Part shown: positions 9,268 through 17,683 of the stretch, piece after piece
Layout: each line of letters begins with the position of its first letter
Position numbering within the stretch: the first letter of the stretch is position 1
NCBI RefSeq assembly: GCF_000718305.1
Contig: NZ_JOFQ01000021.1
Span: 30,458 to 94,457, forward strand
Direction of reading: 5' to 3'
From: Streptomyces niger
GTDB lineage: Bacteria > Actinomycetota > Actinomycetes > Streptomycetales > Streptomycetaceae
DNA: 64,000 nucleotides
Notes under the pieces: model-generated
The model's database searches: none
What the model was told of the DNA's origin: nothing
What the model saw: the letters and a program-made list of their open reading frames with translations, nothing else
Program-made: the position numbers and the translations under genes

Positions 9268-9296
9268 ACGTCAGTCGGACGTGAGCGGAACGTCAG
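9268..9296 (+). promoter_or_regulatory. Three 11-bp-phased direct repeats, candidate PhoP or SARP-type box
   Basis: ACGTCAG at 9268, ACGTGAG at 9279 and ACGTCAG at 9290 recur at exactly 11-bp steps, about 80 bp before the secreted DUF4232 gene. One-turn-phased heptamers are the binding pattern of PhoP and of SARP/AfsR regulators. The assignment to either is inference. Confidence 0.45.
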
Positions 9297-9370
9297 CGGG
9301 TCCCGCGAGATTGGTGTCACCGCGGGGCACCGGTCCCGCGCGCCACCGCACACCGAACGGGGAACCCAGC

Positions 9371-9913
9371 ATGCGTACGTCCCGACTCCGCACCACCGTC
9401 CTGGCCACCACCACCGCCGCGGTCGCCCTCACCGCCGGAGGCGCGGCCGTCGCCTCGGCCGCGACGCCCGCCAAGGCCACCACCACCCAGCAGTGCGCCG
9501 TCGGCGACCTGTCGTACTCCGTACTGCACCGCTTCGCGAACGAGCAGGGCGACCACCTGCTGGTCACCGCGCGGAACACCGGCTCCACGGCGTGCTGGGT
9601 GACGTCCTACCCGTCGGTCAAGCTCGGCAGGACCACGAACGTCCTCCCCCACGCGAAGCAGGACGCCCCGGGCGGCAAGGACCGGATCACGGTGCAGCCC
9701 GGCGCCAAGATCTACTCCGCCGTCGCCCTCTACGCCGGCCTGGGCAACGACCACACCGCCACGGACTTCTCCCTCGCCCTGCGCGACCAGTCCGGCCACA
9801 CCGGGCAGGCCACCGCGCTGAAGTCCCGCGACGCCAAGGGCAACCTGTCGAAGTTCACCTGGTCCGAGGCCGACGTCCTGAACTGGAACAAGCAGAAGCC
9901 GTACGACTTCTGA
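9371..9913 (+). CDS. Secreted DUF4232 family protein
   Basis: 180 aa with a Sec signal peptide (RTSRLRTTVLATTTAAVALT, cleavage near AASA-ATPAKA at about residue 33). A DUF4232 beta-sandwich domain follows (CAVGDLSYSV, VTARNTGSTACW). Two cysteines, at about residues 38 and 76, may form a disulfide. The function is unknown; the family is common in the Streptomyces exoproteome. The ATG at 9371 is the only start that includes the signal peptide. It is flanked by two strong terminators, so it is monocistronic. Confidence 0.88.
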   Translation: MRTSRLRTTVLATTTAAVALTAGGAAVASAATPAKATTTQQCAVGDLSYSVLHRFANEQGDHLLVTARNTGSTACWVTSYPSVKLGRTTNVLPHAKQDAPGGKDRITVQPGAKIYSAVALYAGLGNDHTATDFSLALRDQSGHTGQATALKSRDAKGNLSKFTWSEADVLNWNKQKPYDF

Positions 9914-9935
9914 TCGGTCTTCCGCTCCGCGGACA

Positions 9936-9973
9936 CGGAGGGGCCGGGCACGGTGTCGTGCCCGGCCCCTCCG
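9936..9973. terminator. Terminator between DUF4232 and acyl-CoA dehydrogenase genes
   Basis: GGAGGGGCCGGGCACG, loop GTGT, CGTGCCCGGCCCCTCC. This is a perfect 16-bp stem, extendable by one pair, between convergent genes, and probably works in both directions. Confidence 0.88.
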
Positions 9974-10043
9974 GCGTTCGCGGTCTTCGCGGCGGGGGGC
10001 CGACGGCGGGTCCGGTGGCGGGGCTTCGACGGCGGTGGGTTCG

Positions 10044-11177
10044 TCAGCGGTACAGCTCCCGCGCGATGATCGTCCGCTGCACCTCCGTGGCGCCCTCGTA
10101 GATGCGCGGCGCGCGCACCTCCCGGTAGAGGTGTTCGAGGAGGTGGCCGCGGCGCAGCGCGCGGGCGCCGTGGATCTGTACGGCCGCGTCGACGGCCTCC
10201 TGGGCGGTCTCGGTGGCGAGCAGCTTGGCCATGGCGGCGCGCTTGGCGATGTCGGGCGCGCCCGCGTCGTAGGCCGCGGCCGCGGCGTACACCAGCAGCC
10301 GGGCCGCCTCGATGCGGGTGGCGAGGTCGGCGAGGCGGTGCGAGACGGACTGCAGGTCCTTCAGGGGGCCGCCGAACGCGGTACGGGTGGCGGCGTGGGC
10401 GAGGGCCGCGTCCAGCGCCGCCCGGGCCATGCCGACGGCGAAGGCGCCGACGCTGGGCCGGAAGAGGTTCAGGGTGCGCATGGCGACGCCGAAGCCGTGG
10501 CCCGGTGCGCCGAGGACGTCGGCGCGGGTCACGGGGACGCCGTCGAGGACGAGGGTGCCGATGGGGTGCGGGCTGAGCATGTCCAGGTGCTCACCGCTCA
10601 GCCCGGGCCGGTCGGCGGGGACGAGGAAGGCGGTGACGCCGCGGGCGCCGGGCGCCTCGCCGGTACGCGCGAAGACGGTGGCGAAGTCCGCCTCGGGCGC
10701 GTTGGAGATCCAGCACTTCTCTCCGGTGAGCCGCCAGCCGTCGCCCGCGCCGGTGCGGTCCGGCTCGGCGGCGAGGGTGAGCGCCGCCGCGTCGGAGCCC
10801 GCGCCGGGCTCGCTCAGCGCGAAGGCGGCGACCGCCCGCCCGGCGGTGACCTCCGGGAGCCAGCGCGCCCGTTGCGCGTCGGTGCCGGACTGCAGTACCG
10901 GATACGCGCCCAGCCCCTGGAGGGCGAGCGCGGTCTCCGCCTCGGTGCACTCCTGGGCCAACGACTCCCGCAGCAGGCAGAGGTCGAGGGCGCGGACCGT
11001 GCCGCCCTCGGGGAACAGGCGGCGGAGGAGGCCCAGTTCGCCGAGCGCCGCCACCAGGGGCCGGTTGATCCGCCCCGGTTCGCCCTTCTCGGCGAGCGGG
11101 CGCAGCTGCGCCGCGGTCAGGGTACGCAGCTCGGCGCACCAGGCCACGTCCTCGGGGTCGAGCGCGAATGCGGTCAC
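10044..11177 (-). CDS. Acyl-CoA dehydrogenase family protein
   Basis: 377-aa flavoenzyme with the three family regions: an N-terminal helical part, FAD/substrate strands (FALSEPGAGSDAAALTLAAE, EKCWISNAPEAD), and a C-terminal helical part ending RIYEGATEVQRTIIARELYR. Glu361 in IYEGATEVQ is the likely catalytic base. It would oxidise an acyl-CoA to the 2-enoyl form. It is divergent from an aryl-CoA ligase and near a PaaX regulator. Its promoter block is repeated in front of the enoyl-CoA hydratase at 22793, which suggests a role in ring-derived acyl-CoA breakdown rather than fatty acids. The exact substrate is unknown. Confidence 0.92.
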   Translation of the reverse strand: MTAFALDPEDVAWCAELRTLTAAQLRPLAEKGEPGRINRPLVAALGELGLLRRLFPEGGTVRALDLCLLRESLAQECTEAETALALQGLGAYPVLQSGTDAQRARWLPEVTAGRAVAAFALSEPGAGSDAAALTLAAEPDRTGAGDGWRLTGEKCWISNAPEADFATVFARTGEAPGARGVTAFLVPADRPGLSGEHLDMLSPHPIGTLVLDGVPVTRADVLGAPGHGFGVAMRTLNLFRPSVGAFAVGMARAALDAALAHAATRTAFGGPLKDLQSVSHRLADLATRIEAARLLVYAAAAAYDAGAPDIAKRAAMAKLLATETAQEAVDAAVQIHGARALRRGHLLEHLYREVRAPRIYEGATEVQRTIIARELYR

Positions 11178-11204
11178 GAAGCGGCTCCCTCAACACGGTC
11201 AGCT

Positions 11205-11233
11205 TTATCGCGGTCTGTTGACTGCCGTCACGA
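11205..11233. promoter_or_regulatory. 29-bp promoter block shared with the 22.8-kb site (copy 1)
   Basis: TTATCnCG, 6 variable bases, then TGACTGCCGTCACGA; the latter contains the dyad TGAC-TGCC-GTCA. The same block recurs at 22842-22870 with identical spacing (22 of 29 bases equal). Here it lies 28-56 bp upstream of the acyl-CoA dehydrogenase start. Probable operator for PaaX or another pathway regulator. Confidence 0.6.
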
Positions 11234-11320
11234 ACACGTTACGCTGACGAGGCGTCCGTACGGCAGCCCCCGGCGGCCCTCGGACACCACGGCCGAGCGT
11301 CACGAGGGGGCGCATGCGTC

Positions 11321-12922
11321 ATGGATCTGCAGCCATCGGCCCACGCCGACACCTTCGCCCGCGACCATCTCCCGCCGCCCGCGCAATGGCCCCGCCTGAC
11401 CGGCCCGGGCTACCCGCCCCGGCTCAACTGCGGTACGGAGCTGCTGGACGGCTCCCTGCACCGGTTCGGCGCCGAACGCCCCGCCGTACGCCACGGTGAC
11501 GGCACCGTCTGGACGTACGGGGAACTGCGCGCACGCGTCAACCGCCTCGCCCACGTACTGAGCGACGACCTCGCGATCCGGCCCGGCGAACGGGTCCTGC
11601 TGCGCGGCCCCACCTCACCGGAGCTGGCCGCCTGCTGGCTCGCGGTGATGAAGGCCGGCGCGATCGCCGTGACCGTGCCGGCCGCGCAGCGCGCCCACGA
11701 ACTGGCCACCCTCTGCGACCTCGCGCGCGTCCGCCACGCCCTGTGCGACGTACGGACGGTGGACGACCTCGCCAAGGCGGAGATACCCGCACTCGCGGTC
11801 ACCTCGTACGGCGGCGAGGCGCCCGAGGACCTGCTGCGCCGGGCCGCCGGCAAGCCCGCCGACTACCCGGCCGTGGACACCGCGGCCGACGACGTCGCGC
11901 TGATCGCCTTCACCTCCGGCACCACCGGACGCCCCAAGGGCTGCATGCACTTCCACCGGGACGTACTCGCCATCGCCGACACCTTCTCGGCACACGTGCT
12001 GCGCCCCGAGCCGGACGACGTCTTCGCCGGCACGCCGCCGCTGGGCTTCACCTTCGGCCTCGGCGGGCTGGTGATCTTCCCGCTGCGGGCCGGGGCCAGC
12101 ACGCTGCTCACCGAGACCGGCGGCTCCCGCGGACTGCTGCGCCACATCGCGGACCACCGCGTCTCGGTCCTGTTCACCGCGCCCACCGCCTACCGCGCCA
12201 TGCTGCCCGAACTGGCCGCACACGACGTCGGCTCGCTGCGCCGGTGCGTCTCGGCGGGCGAGAACCTGCCCGCCGCCACCTGGCACGCCTGGCGCGCCGC
12301 CACCGGACTGCGGCTCATCAACGGCATCGGCGCGACGGAGATGCTGCACATCTTCCTCTCCGCCGCCGACGAGGACGCCCGGCCGGGAGTCACCGGGGTG
12401 CCGGTGCCGGGGTACGAGGCGCGGGTGGTGGACGCGGCGGGCCGGACCGTGCCGGACGGCGAGCCGGGGCTGCTGGCGGTGCGCGGCCCGACCGGCTGCC
12501 GCTACCTCGCCGACCCGCGCCAGTCGGACTACGTACGGGACGGCTGGAACCTCACCGGCGACACCTACGTGCGCGAGCCGGACGGGTACTTCCGCTACGT
12601 GGCACGCGCCGACGACATGATCATCTCGGCCGGGTACAACATCGCCGGCCCCGAGGTCGAGGAGGCGCTGCTGCGGCATCCGGACGTGACCGAGGCCGCC
12701 GTGGTGGGCCGGCCCGACACCGACCGCGGGCACGTCGTGGTCGCCCACGTCGTACTCGGCCCCGACCTCCCCCGTACGGAGGAAACCGTCGACGCACTAC
12801 GGGAGTTCGCCAAGGCCGAGATCGCGCCGTACAAGTGCCCGCGCGAGATCGTCTTCCACGACGCGCTGCCCCGGACACCGACCGGCAAACTCCAGCGCTA
12901 CCGGCTGCGCGGGCCCCTCTAG
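11321..12922 (+). CDS. Benzoate/2-aminobenzoate-CoA ligase family enzyme
   Basis: 533-aa acyl-CoA synthetase (ANL superfamily) that activates an aryl acid through an acyl-adenylate. The P-loop FTSGTTGRPKGCMH is near residue 196, NGIGATEMLHIF is the adenine-binding A5 motif, and GDTYVREPDGYF and RADDMIISAGYNI are the hinge motifs. The catalytic lysine is in RTPTGKLQRYR, near residue 523. The motif set fits benzoate-CoA ligase-type enzymes, and 2-aminobenzoate or salicylate are likely substrates given the monooxygenase/reductase fusion at 19.6-22 kb. The PaaX gene follows 9 bp downstream, so the two are an operon. The exact substrate is inferred. Confidence 0.88.
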   Translation: MDLQPSAHADTFARDHLPPPAQWPRLTGPGYPPRLNCGTELLDGSLHRFGAERPAVRHGDGTVWTYGELRARVNRLAHVLSDDLAIRPGERVLLRGPTSPELAACWLAVMKAGAIAVTVPAAQRAHELATLCDLARVRHALCDVRTVDDLAKAEIPALAVTSYGGEAPEDLLRRAAGKPADYPAVDTAADDVALIAFTSGTTGRPKGCMHFHRDVLAIADTFSAHVLRPEPDDVFAGTPPLGFTFGLGGLVIFPLRAGASTLLTETGGSRGLLRHIADHRVSVLFTAPTAYRAMLPELAAHDVGSLRRCVSAGENLPAATWHAWRAATGLRLINGIGATEMLHIFLSAADEDARPGVTGVPVPGYEARVVDAAGRTVPDGEPGLLAVRGPTGCRYLADPRQSDYVRDGWNLTGDTYVREPDGYFRYVARADDMIISAGYNIAGPEVEEALLRHPDVTEAAVVGRPDTDRGHVVVAHVVLGPDLPRTEETVDALREFAKAEIAPYKCPREIVFHDALPRTPTGKLQRYRLRGPL

Positions 12923-12931
12923 AGTGACGGC

Positions 12932-13792
12932 GTGAGTGACCCGCAGCCGCAGCGCACCCCACGGTCCCTGATCGTCACCTTCTACGGCGCGTACGGACGC
13001 GACGCGAGAGGCGAACCCCTGGGGCCGGTACCGGTGGCCGCGCTGATCACACTGCTGGGCGCGGCAGGCGTCGACCCGCCGTCGGTGCGCTCGGCGGTCT
13101 CCCGGCTGAAGCGCCGCGGGCTGCTGGTGCCCGCGCGTACGCCGGCGGGGGCCGCGGGGTACGCGCTCTCGGCGGAGGCGCGTGAACTGCTGGCCGACGG
13201 CGACCGGCGGATCTACGGACGGCCCACGCCGCGCGCGAGCGACGGCTGGGTGCTCGCGGTGTTCTCCGTCCCCGAGGAGGAGCGGCACAAGCGGCACCTG
13301 CTGCGCTCGCGGCTGGCCCGGCTCGGCTTCGGTACCGCGGCACCGGGCGTGTGGATCGCCCCGGGCCACCTGTACGAGGAGACCCGGCACGTCCTGCGCC
13401 GCCTGCACCTGGACCCGTACGTCGACCTCTTCACCGGCGCGCACGCGGGGTTCGCGCCGACGGTGGAGGCGGTGGCCCGCTGGTGGGACCTGCCCGCGAT
13501 CGCCGCCCGGCACCGCGCGTTCCTCGACGCCCACGAGCCGGTGCTCGGGCGCTGGAGCCGCCGGCGTACCACGGACCTCGAAGCGGCGTACCGCGACTAC
13601 CTCATGGCGCTGGACGCCTGGCGACGCCTGCCGTACGCCGATCCCGGCCTGCCCGCCACGCTGCTGCCGGCGGACTGGCCGGGCGGCCGCGCGGCCGGGG
13701 TCTTCGGCCGGCTGCACCGCCGACTGCACGCGGCGGGCGCGGAGTTCGTGAACGGGGTGCTGGGCGAGCGGGGTGCGCCGGGCCTCGGGTGA
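12932..13792 (+). CDS. PaaX family transcriptional regulator
   Basis: 286-aa repressor of the PaaX type. The N-terminal winged helix (LIVTFYGAYGRD to LKRRGLLVPAR, residues 12-70) is followed by a central domain (WVLAVFSVPEEERHKRHLLR) and a C-terminal domain (PYVDLFTGAH, WWDLPAIAARHRAFL). PaaX proteins sense aryl-CoA esters such as phenylacetyl-CoA and repress aromatic degradation genes. The start is GTG at 12932, 9 bp after the ligase stop. Likely regulator of both halves of the split aryl-CoA pathway, with the shared 29-bp block as candidate operator. Confidence 0.9.
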   Translation: MSDPQPQRTPRSLIVTFYGAYGRDARGEPLGPVPVAALITLLGAAGVDPPSVRSAVSRLKRRGLLVPARTPAGAAGYALSAEARELLADGDRRIYGRPTPRASDGWVLAVFSVPEEERHKRHLLRSRLARLGFGTAAPGVWIAPGHLYEETRHVLRRLHLDPYVDLFTGAHAGFAPTVEAVARWWDLPAIAARHRAFLDAHEPVLGRWSRRRTTDLEAAYRDYLMALDAWRRLPYADPGLPATLLPADWPGGRAAGVFGRLHRRLHAAGAEFVNGVLGERGAPGLG

Positions 13793-14154
13793 GCGCCGTG
13801 CGCGGTCCTCGCGTACGCGGTGAGCCGCGTTCCCGGACGGGGGCCAGGCACGGTGGGCCGGCCTCCGTATGGGGGGGTTCGGCATGCCGCGCGGCCGGGA
13901 ACGGCCGCGGGTGGCGGGAGCGTTCCGCCATGGGCACGCCGTGCGGAGCGGGTGGCGCGATCGGGCGCCGGGCACAACGGGCGCGTACGGGCAGGGTGTC
14001 CTACGGGCCGCGTCATCCGGACGCGCGGCCCCGACGGGTGCCTCCCGGGCGGCCGGCAGGGCCGCGGGGGCGACGGACGCCGGCGGCGCGGGACGGTTCC
14101 CGTCCGGCGGCGGGAGCGCGGCACCAAGGAACGCGCTCCGTGCATGGACGCGCC
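13793..14154. other. Non-coding interval between PaaX and HAD genes
   Basis: 362 bp of GC-rich sequence between convergent genes. Open frames exist on both strands but show no recognisable domain and a low-complexity Arg/Gly/Pro composition. Only short inverted repeats were seen. It marks the left border of the inserted gamma-butyrolactone locus; no direct repeat or integration scar was recognised. Confidence 0.5.
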
Positions 14155-14919
14155 TCAGCGCATCCGGGGGTAGCCCGCGGCCATTTCGACCGGCCGGGGG
14201 CGGGAGGCGGCCACCGCGGCGACCACGTCGCGGAAGGAGCTGCACATCCGGGTGCCGGCCACGGCCGCCAGCTCGCCGAAGCGGCCGACGCCGTAGGTGA
14301 CGGCGATCGGGGCCATGTGGGCGGTGACGGCCATCCGCATGTCGCCGACGGTGTCGCCCACGTAGGCGCTCTCGCGCGGCGAGACGCCGAGCTGCGCGAC
14401 GGCGCGCAGCGCCATCTCCGGGTGCGGCTTGCCGCGTCGCACCATGTCGTGGCAGATGACCGGGCCGACCAGGTCGCGGATGCCCATCACGTCCAGCAGG
14501 GCCTCGGCGCTGCGCGAGACCTTGGAGGTGGCGACGGCCAGTTCTATGCCGTGCGCGCGCAGCGCCGACAGGCCCGAGGAGACGCCGGGGAACAGCAGGC
14601 GCGGCCCTTCGCGGAGCACTTCGTGGGCGAACAGTTCGCGATAGCGACTCATCGCGGTGAGCACGGCCTCGTCCGTCTCGGGGCGGCCGAGCAGCTGCCC
14701 GAACGCGGCCGGTGCCGGCTTGCCGACCGCGGCGGCGGCCTGCCGCGGGGTCACCCGGCGGCCCTGCTCCGCGACCACCTTGGACAGCAGCCGGCCGATG
14801 GCGGGCAGCGTGTCGGCGAGGGTGCCGTCCAAGTCGAAAACGACCGCCCGGATCGGGACCGTGCCGGCACCGCGCGGCGCCCCCCCGATGCCTTCGCCGA
14901 CGTCCGCTGAATCGCGCAT
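14155..14919 (-). CDS. HAD superfamily phosphatase, candidate gamma-butyrolactone pathway phosphatase
   Basis: 254-aa HAD hydrolase. Motif I is VVFDLDGTLADT (residues 25-36), motif II is AVATSKVS, motif III is the Lys in RRGKPHPEM, and motif IV is YVGDTVGDM. The cap is of the phosphoglycolate-phosphatase type. The ATG at 14919 has GGAAAGG upstream. Gamma-butyrolactone synthesis needs a dephosphorylation step, and the gene borders an AfsA-like synthase, two receptor-like TetR genes and an enone reductase. The role is therefore proposed from context only; a general house-cleaning phosphatase remains possible. Confidence 0.88.
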   Translation of the reverse strand: MRDSADVGEGIGGAPRGAGTVPIRAVVFDLDGTLADTLPAIGRLLSKVVAEQGRRVTPRQAAAAVGKPAPAAFGQLLGRPETDEAVLTAMSRYRELFAHEVLREGPRLLFPGVSSGLSALRAHGIELAVATSKVSRSAEALLDVMGIRDLVGPVICHDMVRRGKPHPEMALRAVAQLGVSPRESAYVGDTVGDMRMAVTAHMAPIAVTYGVGRFGELAAVAGTRMCSSFRDVVAAVAASRPRPVEMAAGYPRMR

Positions 14920-15111
14920 TGCTCGATACCTTTCCGATGCGTTGACGGGCCGGCCGGGGTCCAGGACTCCCACCGGCCATGGGGGAATCAAATCGATGGC
15001 ATGTGTGAAGTGTGAAACGCTTCCGTCGGGGCGCATCGCCGCGGGGGCCTGGCAGAGACGCGTCATAACGGCTTTCATGGAAGCAACGCATCCCGTTGCT
15101 CGCCTTTGCAG

Positions 15112-15140
15112 ATTTAAAAACCGCCTGCGCTGTTTGTCAA
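15112..15140 (-). promoter_or_regulatory. Canonical HrdB-type promoter of the HAD gene
   Basis: On the minus strand TTGACA (15140-15135), a 17-nt spacer and TTAAAT (15117-15112). This is close to the ideal vegetative consensus and rare in such GC-rich DNA. Confidence 0.6.
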
Positions 15141-15314
15141 TGCGCTGAGCCACACCTCACACACAACCCGTACACGGCCGCAACGCCTGAGGCGCCCGTG
15201 ACGAGCCGCTGTCACGTGCGTCACACCGCGGAATCACAGGGGTATGGCTTCGGCCACCCGCGTCCCGACAGGACGGCCGGTAACGGCGCCCGCACGCCTC
15301 GGCCCGTACGATGT

Positions 15315-15336
15315 TCGAAACCGCATGGTTGGTTTT
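15315..15336. promoter_or_regulatory. ARE-like box 1 (gamma-butyrolactone receptor site)
   Basis: AAACC (15318-15322), four bases, then GGTTGGTTT (15327-15335). It aligns with ARE-like boxes 2 and 3 around the shared frame ACC-N4-GGTT. A TATAGT -10-like hexamer follows at 15340-15345, so a bound receptor could block the TetR promoter. Confidence 0.55.
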
Positions 15337-15437
15337 CTCTATAGTGTTTGACCATCGAACCACCGAGCCGGTGGCGCCCCGCCCGGTGGGCCACCGGCTC
15401 GACCGGCCCCGGTCGGACGAGAGACAGGACGGACACA

Positions 15438-16151
15438 GTGCCCACGCAGCACCGCGCGATCCAGAGCCGCCAGGCGCTCATCCGCTCGGCCGCCCAGAGC
15501 TTCATCGACAAGGGCGTCTCCGCGTCCGGCATGGTCGACATCAGCCGGCGCGCGAGACTCAGCAAAGGCGCCCTCTACTTCCACTTCGAGTCCAAGGAAG
15601 AGCTGACCCTCGCCGTACGGGACGAGGCGCTCGGCGCGCTGCGGGAGTTGGAGGAACAGCTCCTGCGCGCCCCCGATCCCGTACTGAGCGCGTCCCGGGA
15701 CTTCACGATCGCCCTGCTGGACCGGGTGGACCGGGACATCGTCGTCCGGGCCGGCCTCCAGATACGCCCGGAGAGCGACCCCGAACCCAGCGGCGCCCGA
15801 CTGCACCGGCGATGGTGCGCGCTCTTCCAGGAGAAGGCCGCCACCGACCGCGCCACGGGCCGGCTGCCCCTGGACACCGATCCGCAGCGGCTCGCGCGAG
15901 CGCTGACCACGATGGTGGTGGGGCTGCTGGAGCTCGGCCGCGCGGACCGTACGTGGTGGAGCCGGGAGGCCGTGACGGACAGCTGGCGGCAACTGGCCCC
16001 GGCCGCCCGCACGGCGGCACCCGGCGCGGGACGCGTCTTACGCACCGCCACCGGCGCACCGCGCGCCGGAGCCGTACCGCAACCGGCGCTGCGCGGCGCC
16101 GCCGTGCGCGACCCGGCCGGCTTCGCGCCGCGCCGCACGCCGCCGCGCTGA
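15438..16151 (+). CDS. Gamma-butyrolactone receptor-like TetR regulator with long C-terminal tail
   Basis: 237-aa ArpA/ScbR-like TetR protein. The helix-turn-helix spans residues 8-55 and ends in LSKGALYFHFESKEELTLAV, the hallmark of butyrolactone receptors. The ligand domain is divergent: RRWCALF carries Trp126, but the PYxxW pocket motif of true receptors is missing. About 50 C-terminal residues are Ala/Pro/Arg-rich and disordered. This suggests a pseudo-receptor of the ScbR2/JadR2 kind that may sense other ligands. The start is GTG at 15438 behind CAGGACGG. An ARE-like box lies just upstream. Confidence 0.85.
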   Translation: MPTQHRAIQSRQALIRSAAQSFIDKGVSASGMVDISRRARLSKGALYFHFESKEELTLAVRDEALGALRELEEQLLRAPDPVLSASRDFTIALLDRVDRDIVVRAGLQIRPESDPEPSGARLHRRWCALFQEKAATDRATGRLPLDTDPQRLARALTTMVVGLLELGRADRTWWSREAVTDSWRQLAPAARTAAPGAGRVLRTATGAPRAGAVPQPALRGAAVRDPAGFAPRRTPPR

Positions 16152-16427
16152 CGGGGCGCCGGCCGCAGGTGCTCGCCCGTCGCCGCCCGCGGCCCAGCCG
16201 CAGCTGGAGCAGCGGGGACGGCGCAGTCGGCCGGGGCAGGCACCGCAGCAGGCCGAGGCCAGGGCCGATCTCCTCACGCCTGCGGGCCACCACCCGCGAC
16301 GTTCCCGCACGGGCGTGGCGGCCGTCGCGCCGGCGACGACCACCACGCCCGGGTGCCGGCGGAGGCCCGGTCAGGGCGGGCTCCGCCGACTGCCGCCCGG
16401 CCCGCCCCCCGGCGGGCCGCACGGAGT

Positions 16428-17447
16428 TCACAGCTCGACCAGCACCGACCCGGTGTGGCCGCCTTCGACGAGTTCGCGCAGCGCCTGCGGCGCCTGGTCC
16501 AGGCCGCGCAGCCGGCTGTGCGCGAAGATCAGCGTGCCGTCCCGCAGCCCGCGCCCGAACTCCTCGGTCCACTCCTGCACGAGATCCGGGTGGTCCCGTA
16601 CCGAGAAACCGCGCAGCGAGACCCGCCGGGAGACGATCAGCCCGGCGTCCAGCTCCACCGGCGCCACGATCCCGTCCCCCTCCCCCAGCTGCGCCGACAA
16701 CGCGCCCACCAGGGCGAACCGGGCGCCGGTACGCGCCGATTCGAGCGCCGCCGCCAACTGCTCGCCGGCCACGGTGTCCAGCAGGACGTCGATGCCGTTC
16801 GGCGCGGCGCGGCGCAGCTGCTCGCCGATCGGCCCGGCGCCGCGCAGCACCACCTCGTCGTAGCCCAGCTCCTTCACCAGGTACTCGGCCTTGCGCGCGG
16901 AGCCCGTCGAGCCGATGACCCGGCGCGCCCCCAGGCGCCGGGCGATCTGGCCCGCGATGCTGCCGACGCCGCCGGCCGCGCCCGTGACGAACACGGTGTC
17001 GCCGGGGCGGACCCGCGCGTGGTGCACGAGGGCGCCCCAGGCGGTGACGCCCTGCGAGAGGTGGGCCGCCGGGTCGGGCAGCGCGTCGGGGTCGATGCGG
17101 CGGGCCCGTGCCGCGTCCACCAGGGCGTACTCCCGCCAGCCGAGGTCGTGCCGGACGAGGTCGCCGGGCGCGAAGCCGCCGCCGGGCGCCTCGACCACCT
17201 CGCCGATCGCCGCGCCCCACAGCGCCCGGCCGGGCACGAAGGACGGCATGGGCAGCTCGGCCGAGCCCATCATCGTGCGCATCGCCGCGGTCACGGCCAT
17301 GACGCGGTTGCGTACCAGCACCGTGCCCGGAACCGGCACCGGGAGCGGCGCGTCGGCCACCGTGAAGTGCTCCGGGGTCAGTGCGCCGTCGGTGCGTTCG
17401 GTGAGGCGGACTTCGCGGTGGGTGGCGGGATGGACGGGCGCGGCCAT
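16428..17447 (-). CDS. Medium-chain NADP-dependent oxidoreductase, candidate butenolide (BprA-like) reductase
   Basis: 339-aa zinc-independent MDR enzyme of the enone reductase/leukotriene B4 dehydrogenase group. The Rossmann motif is VFVTGAAGGVGSIAGQIA (about residues 145-162), followed by GSTGSARKAEYL for NADP. It would reduce an activated double bond with NADPH. In A-factor synthesis the reductase BprA reduces a butenolide phosphate made by AfsA. The present gene sits between two receptor-like genes and close to an AfsA homologue, so this role is proposed by context and family. The ATG at 17447 has GGAG 9 nt upstream. It is divergent from the receptor gene and may share its ARE-controlled region. 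Confidence 0.85.
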   Translation of the reverse strand: MAAPVHPATHREVRLTERTDGALTPEHFTVADAPLPVPVPGTVLVRNRVMAVTAAMRTMMGSAELPMPSFVPGRALWGAAIGEVVEAPGGGFAPGDLVRHDLGWREYALVDAARARRIDPDALPDPAAHLSQGVTAWGALVHHARVRPGDTVFVTGAAGGVGSIAGQIARRLGARRVIGSTGSARKAEYLVKELGYDEVVLRGAGPIGEQLRRAAPNGIDVLLDTVAGEQLAAALESARTGARFALVGALSAQLGEGDGIVAPVELDAGLIVSRRVSLRGFSVRDHPDLVQEWTEEFGRGLRDGTLIFAHSRLRGLDQAPQALRELVEGGHTGSVLVEL

Positions 17448-17580
17448 GGGGGGAGGCTCCTGGGGGTAGAGGGCTGCCGGGATGCGATGCCCCGTCCACA
17501 CGCGCCGCGTACGGGGGTCGCCGGCCGACCGCGGGTTACCGGTGCGACCGGAACGAAGCTTTCCCAAATCTCCACGACAG

Positions 17581-17625
17581 ATCAATACCGTCTGGTTGGA
17601 TTATTGTTTGCACCGTCAATAGAAT
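17581..17625 (+). promoter_or_regulatory. ARE-like box 2 overlapping the receptor promoter
   Basis: ATACC, four bases and GGTTGG (17586-17599) form the ARE core. TTGGAT (17596-17601), an 18-nt spacer and TAGAAT (17620-17625) read as -35 and -10 of the receptor gene at 17684. The box covers the -35 element, as expected for receptor autorepression. Confidence 0.6.
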
Positions 17626-17683
17626 TCGGCCAGATCCGCCGAAGGCGGGCCGCATTCACGAGCGAACACGCGGAGGACGGCCG

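Larger units (their letters stand above)
14920..15437. other. Divergent regulatory interval, HAD / receptor-like TetR
   Basis: 518 bp without a convincing gene. It holds a canonical vegetative promoter for the HAD gene (15112-15140), an ARE-like box (15315-15336) and a TATAGT hexamer (15340-15345) for the TetR gene. The stretch 15060-15150 is unusually AT-rich for this genome. The HAD transcript would have a leader of about 185 nt. Confidence 0.6.

Noticed and set aside
7521..9353. Upstream extension of the DUF1648 gene on the minus strand
   Set aside because: The extra 600 codons run antisense to the murA-like gene, which has intact motifs; the start at 7520 begins the membrane protein proper.
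13793..14154. Small proteins in the gap between PaaX and HAD genes
   Set aside because: The open frames are low-complexity on both strands and overlap each other, with no ribosome-binding site or recognisable family.
14920..15150. N-terminal extension of the HAD protein (start at 15153)
   Set aside because: The extra residues would start upstream of a canonical promoter at 15112-15140 and show no HAD homology; the ATG at 14919 has a good ribosome-binding site.
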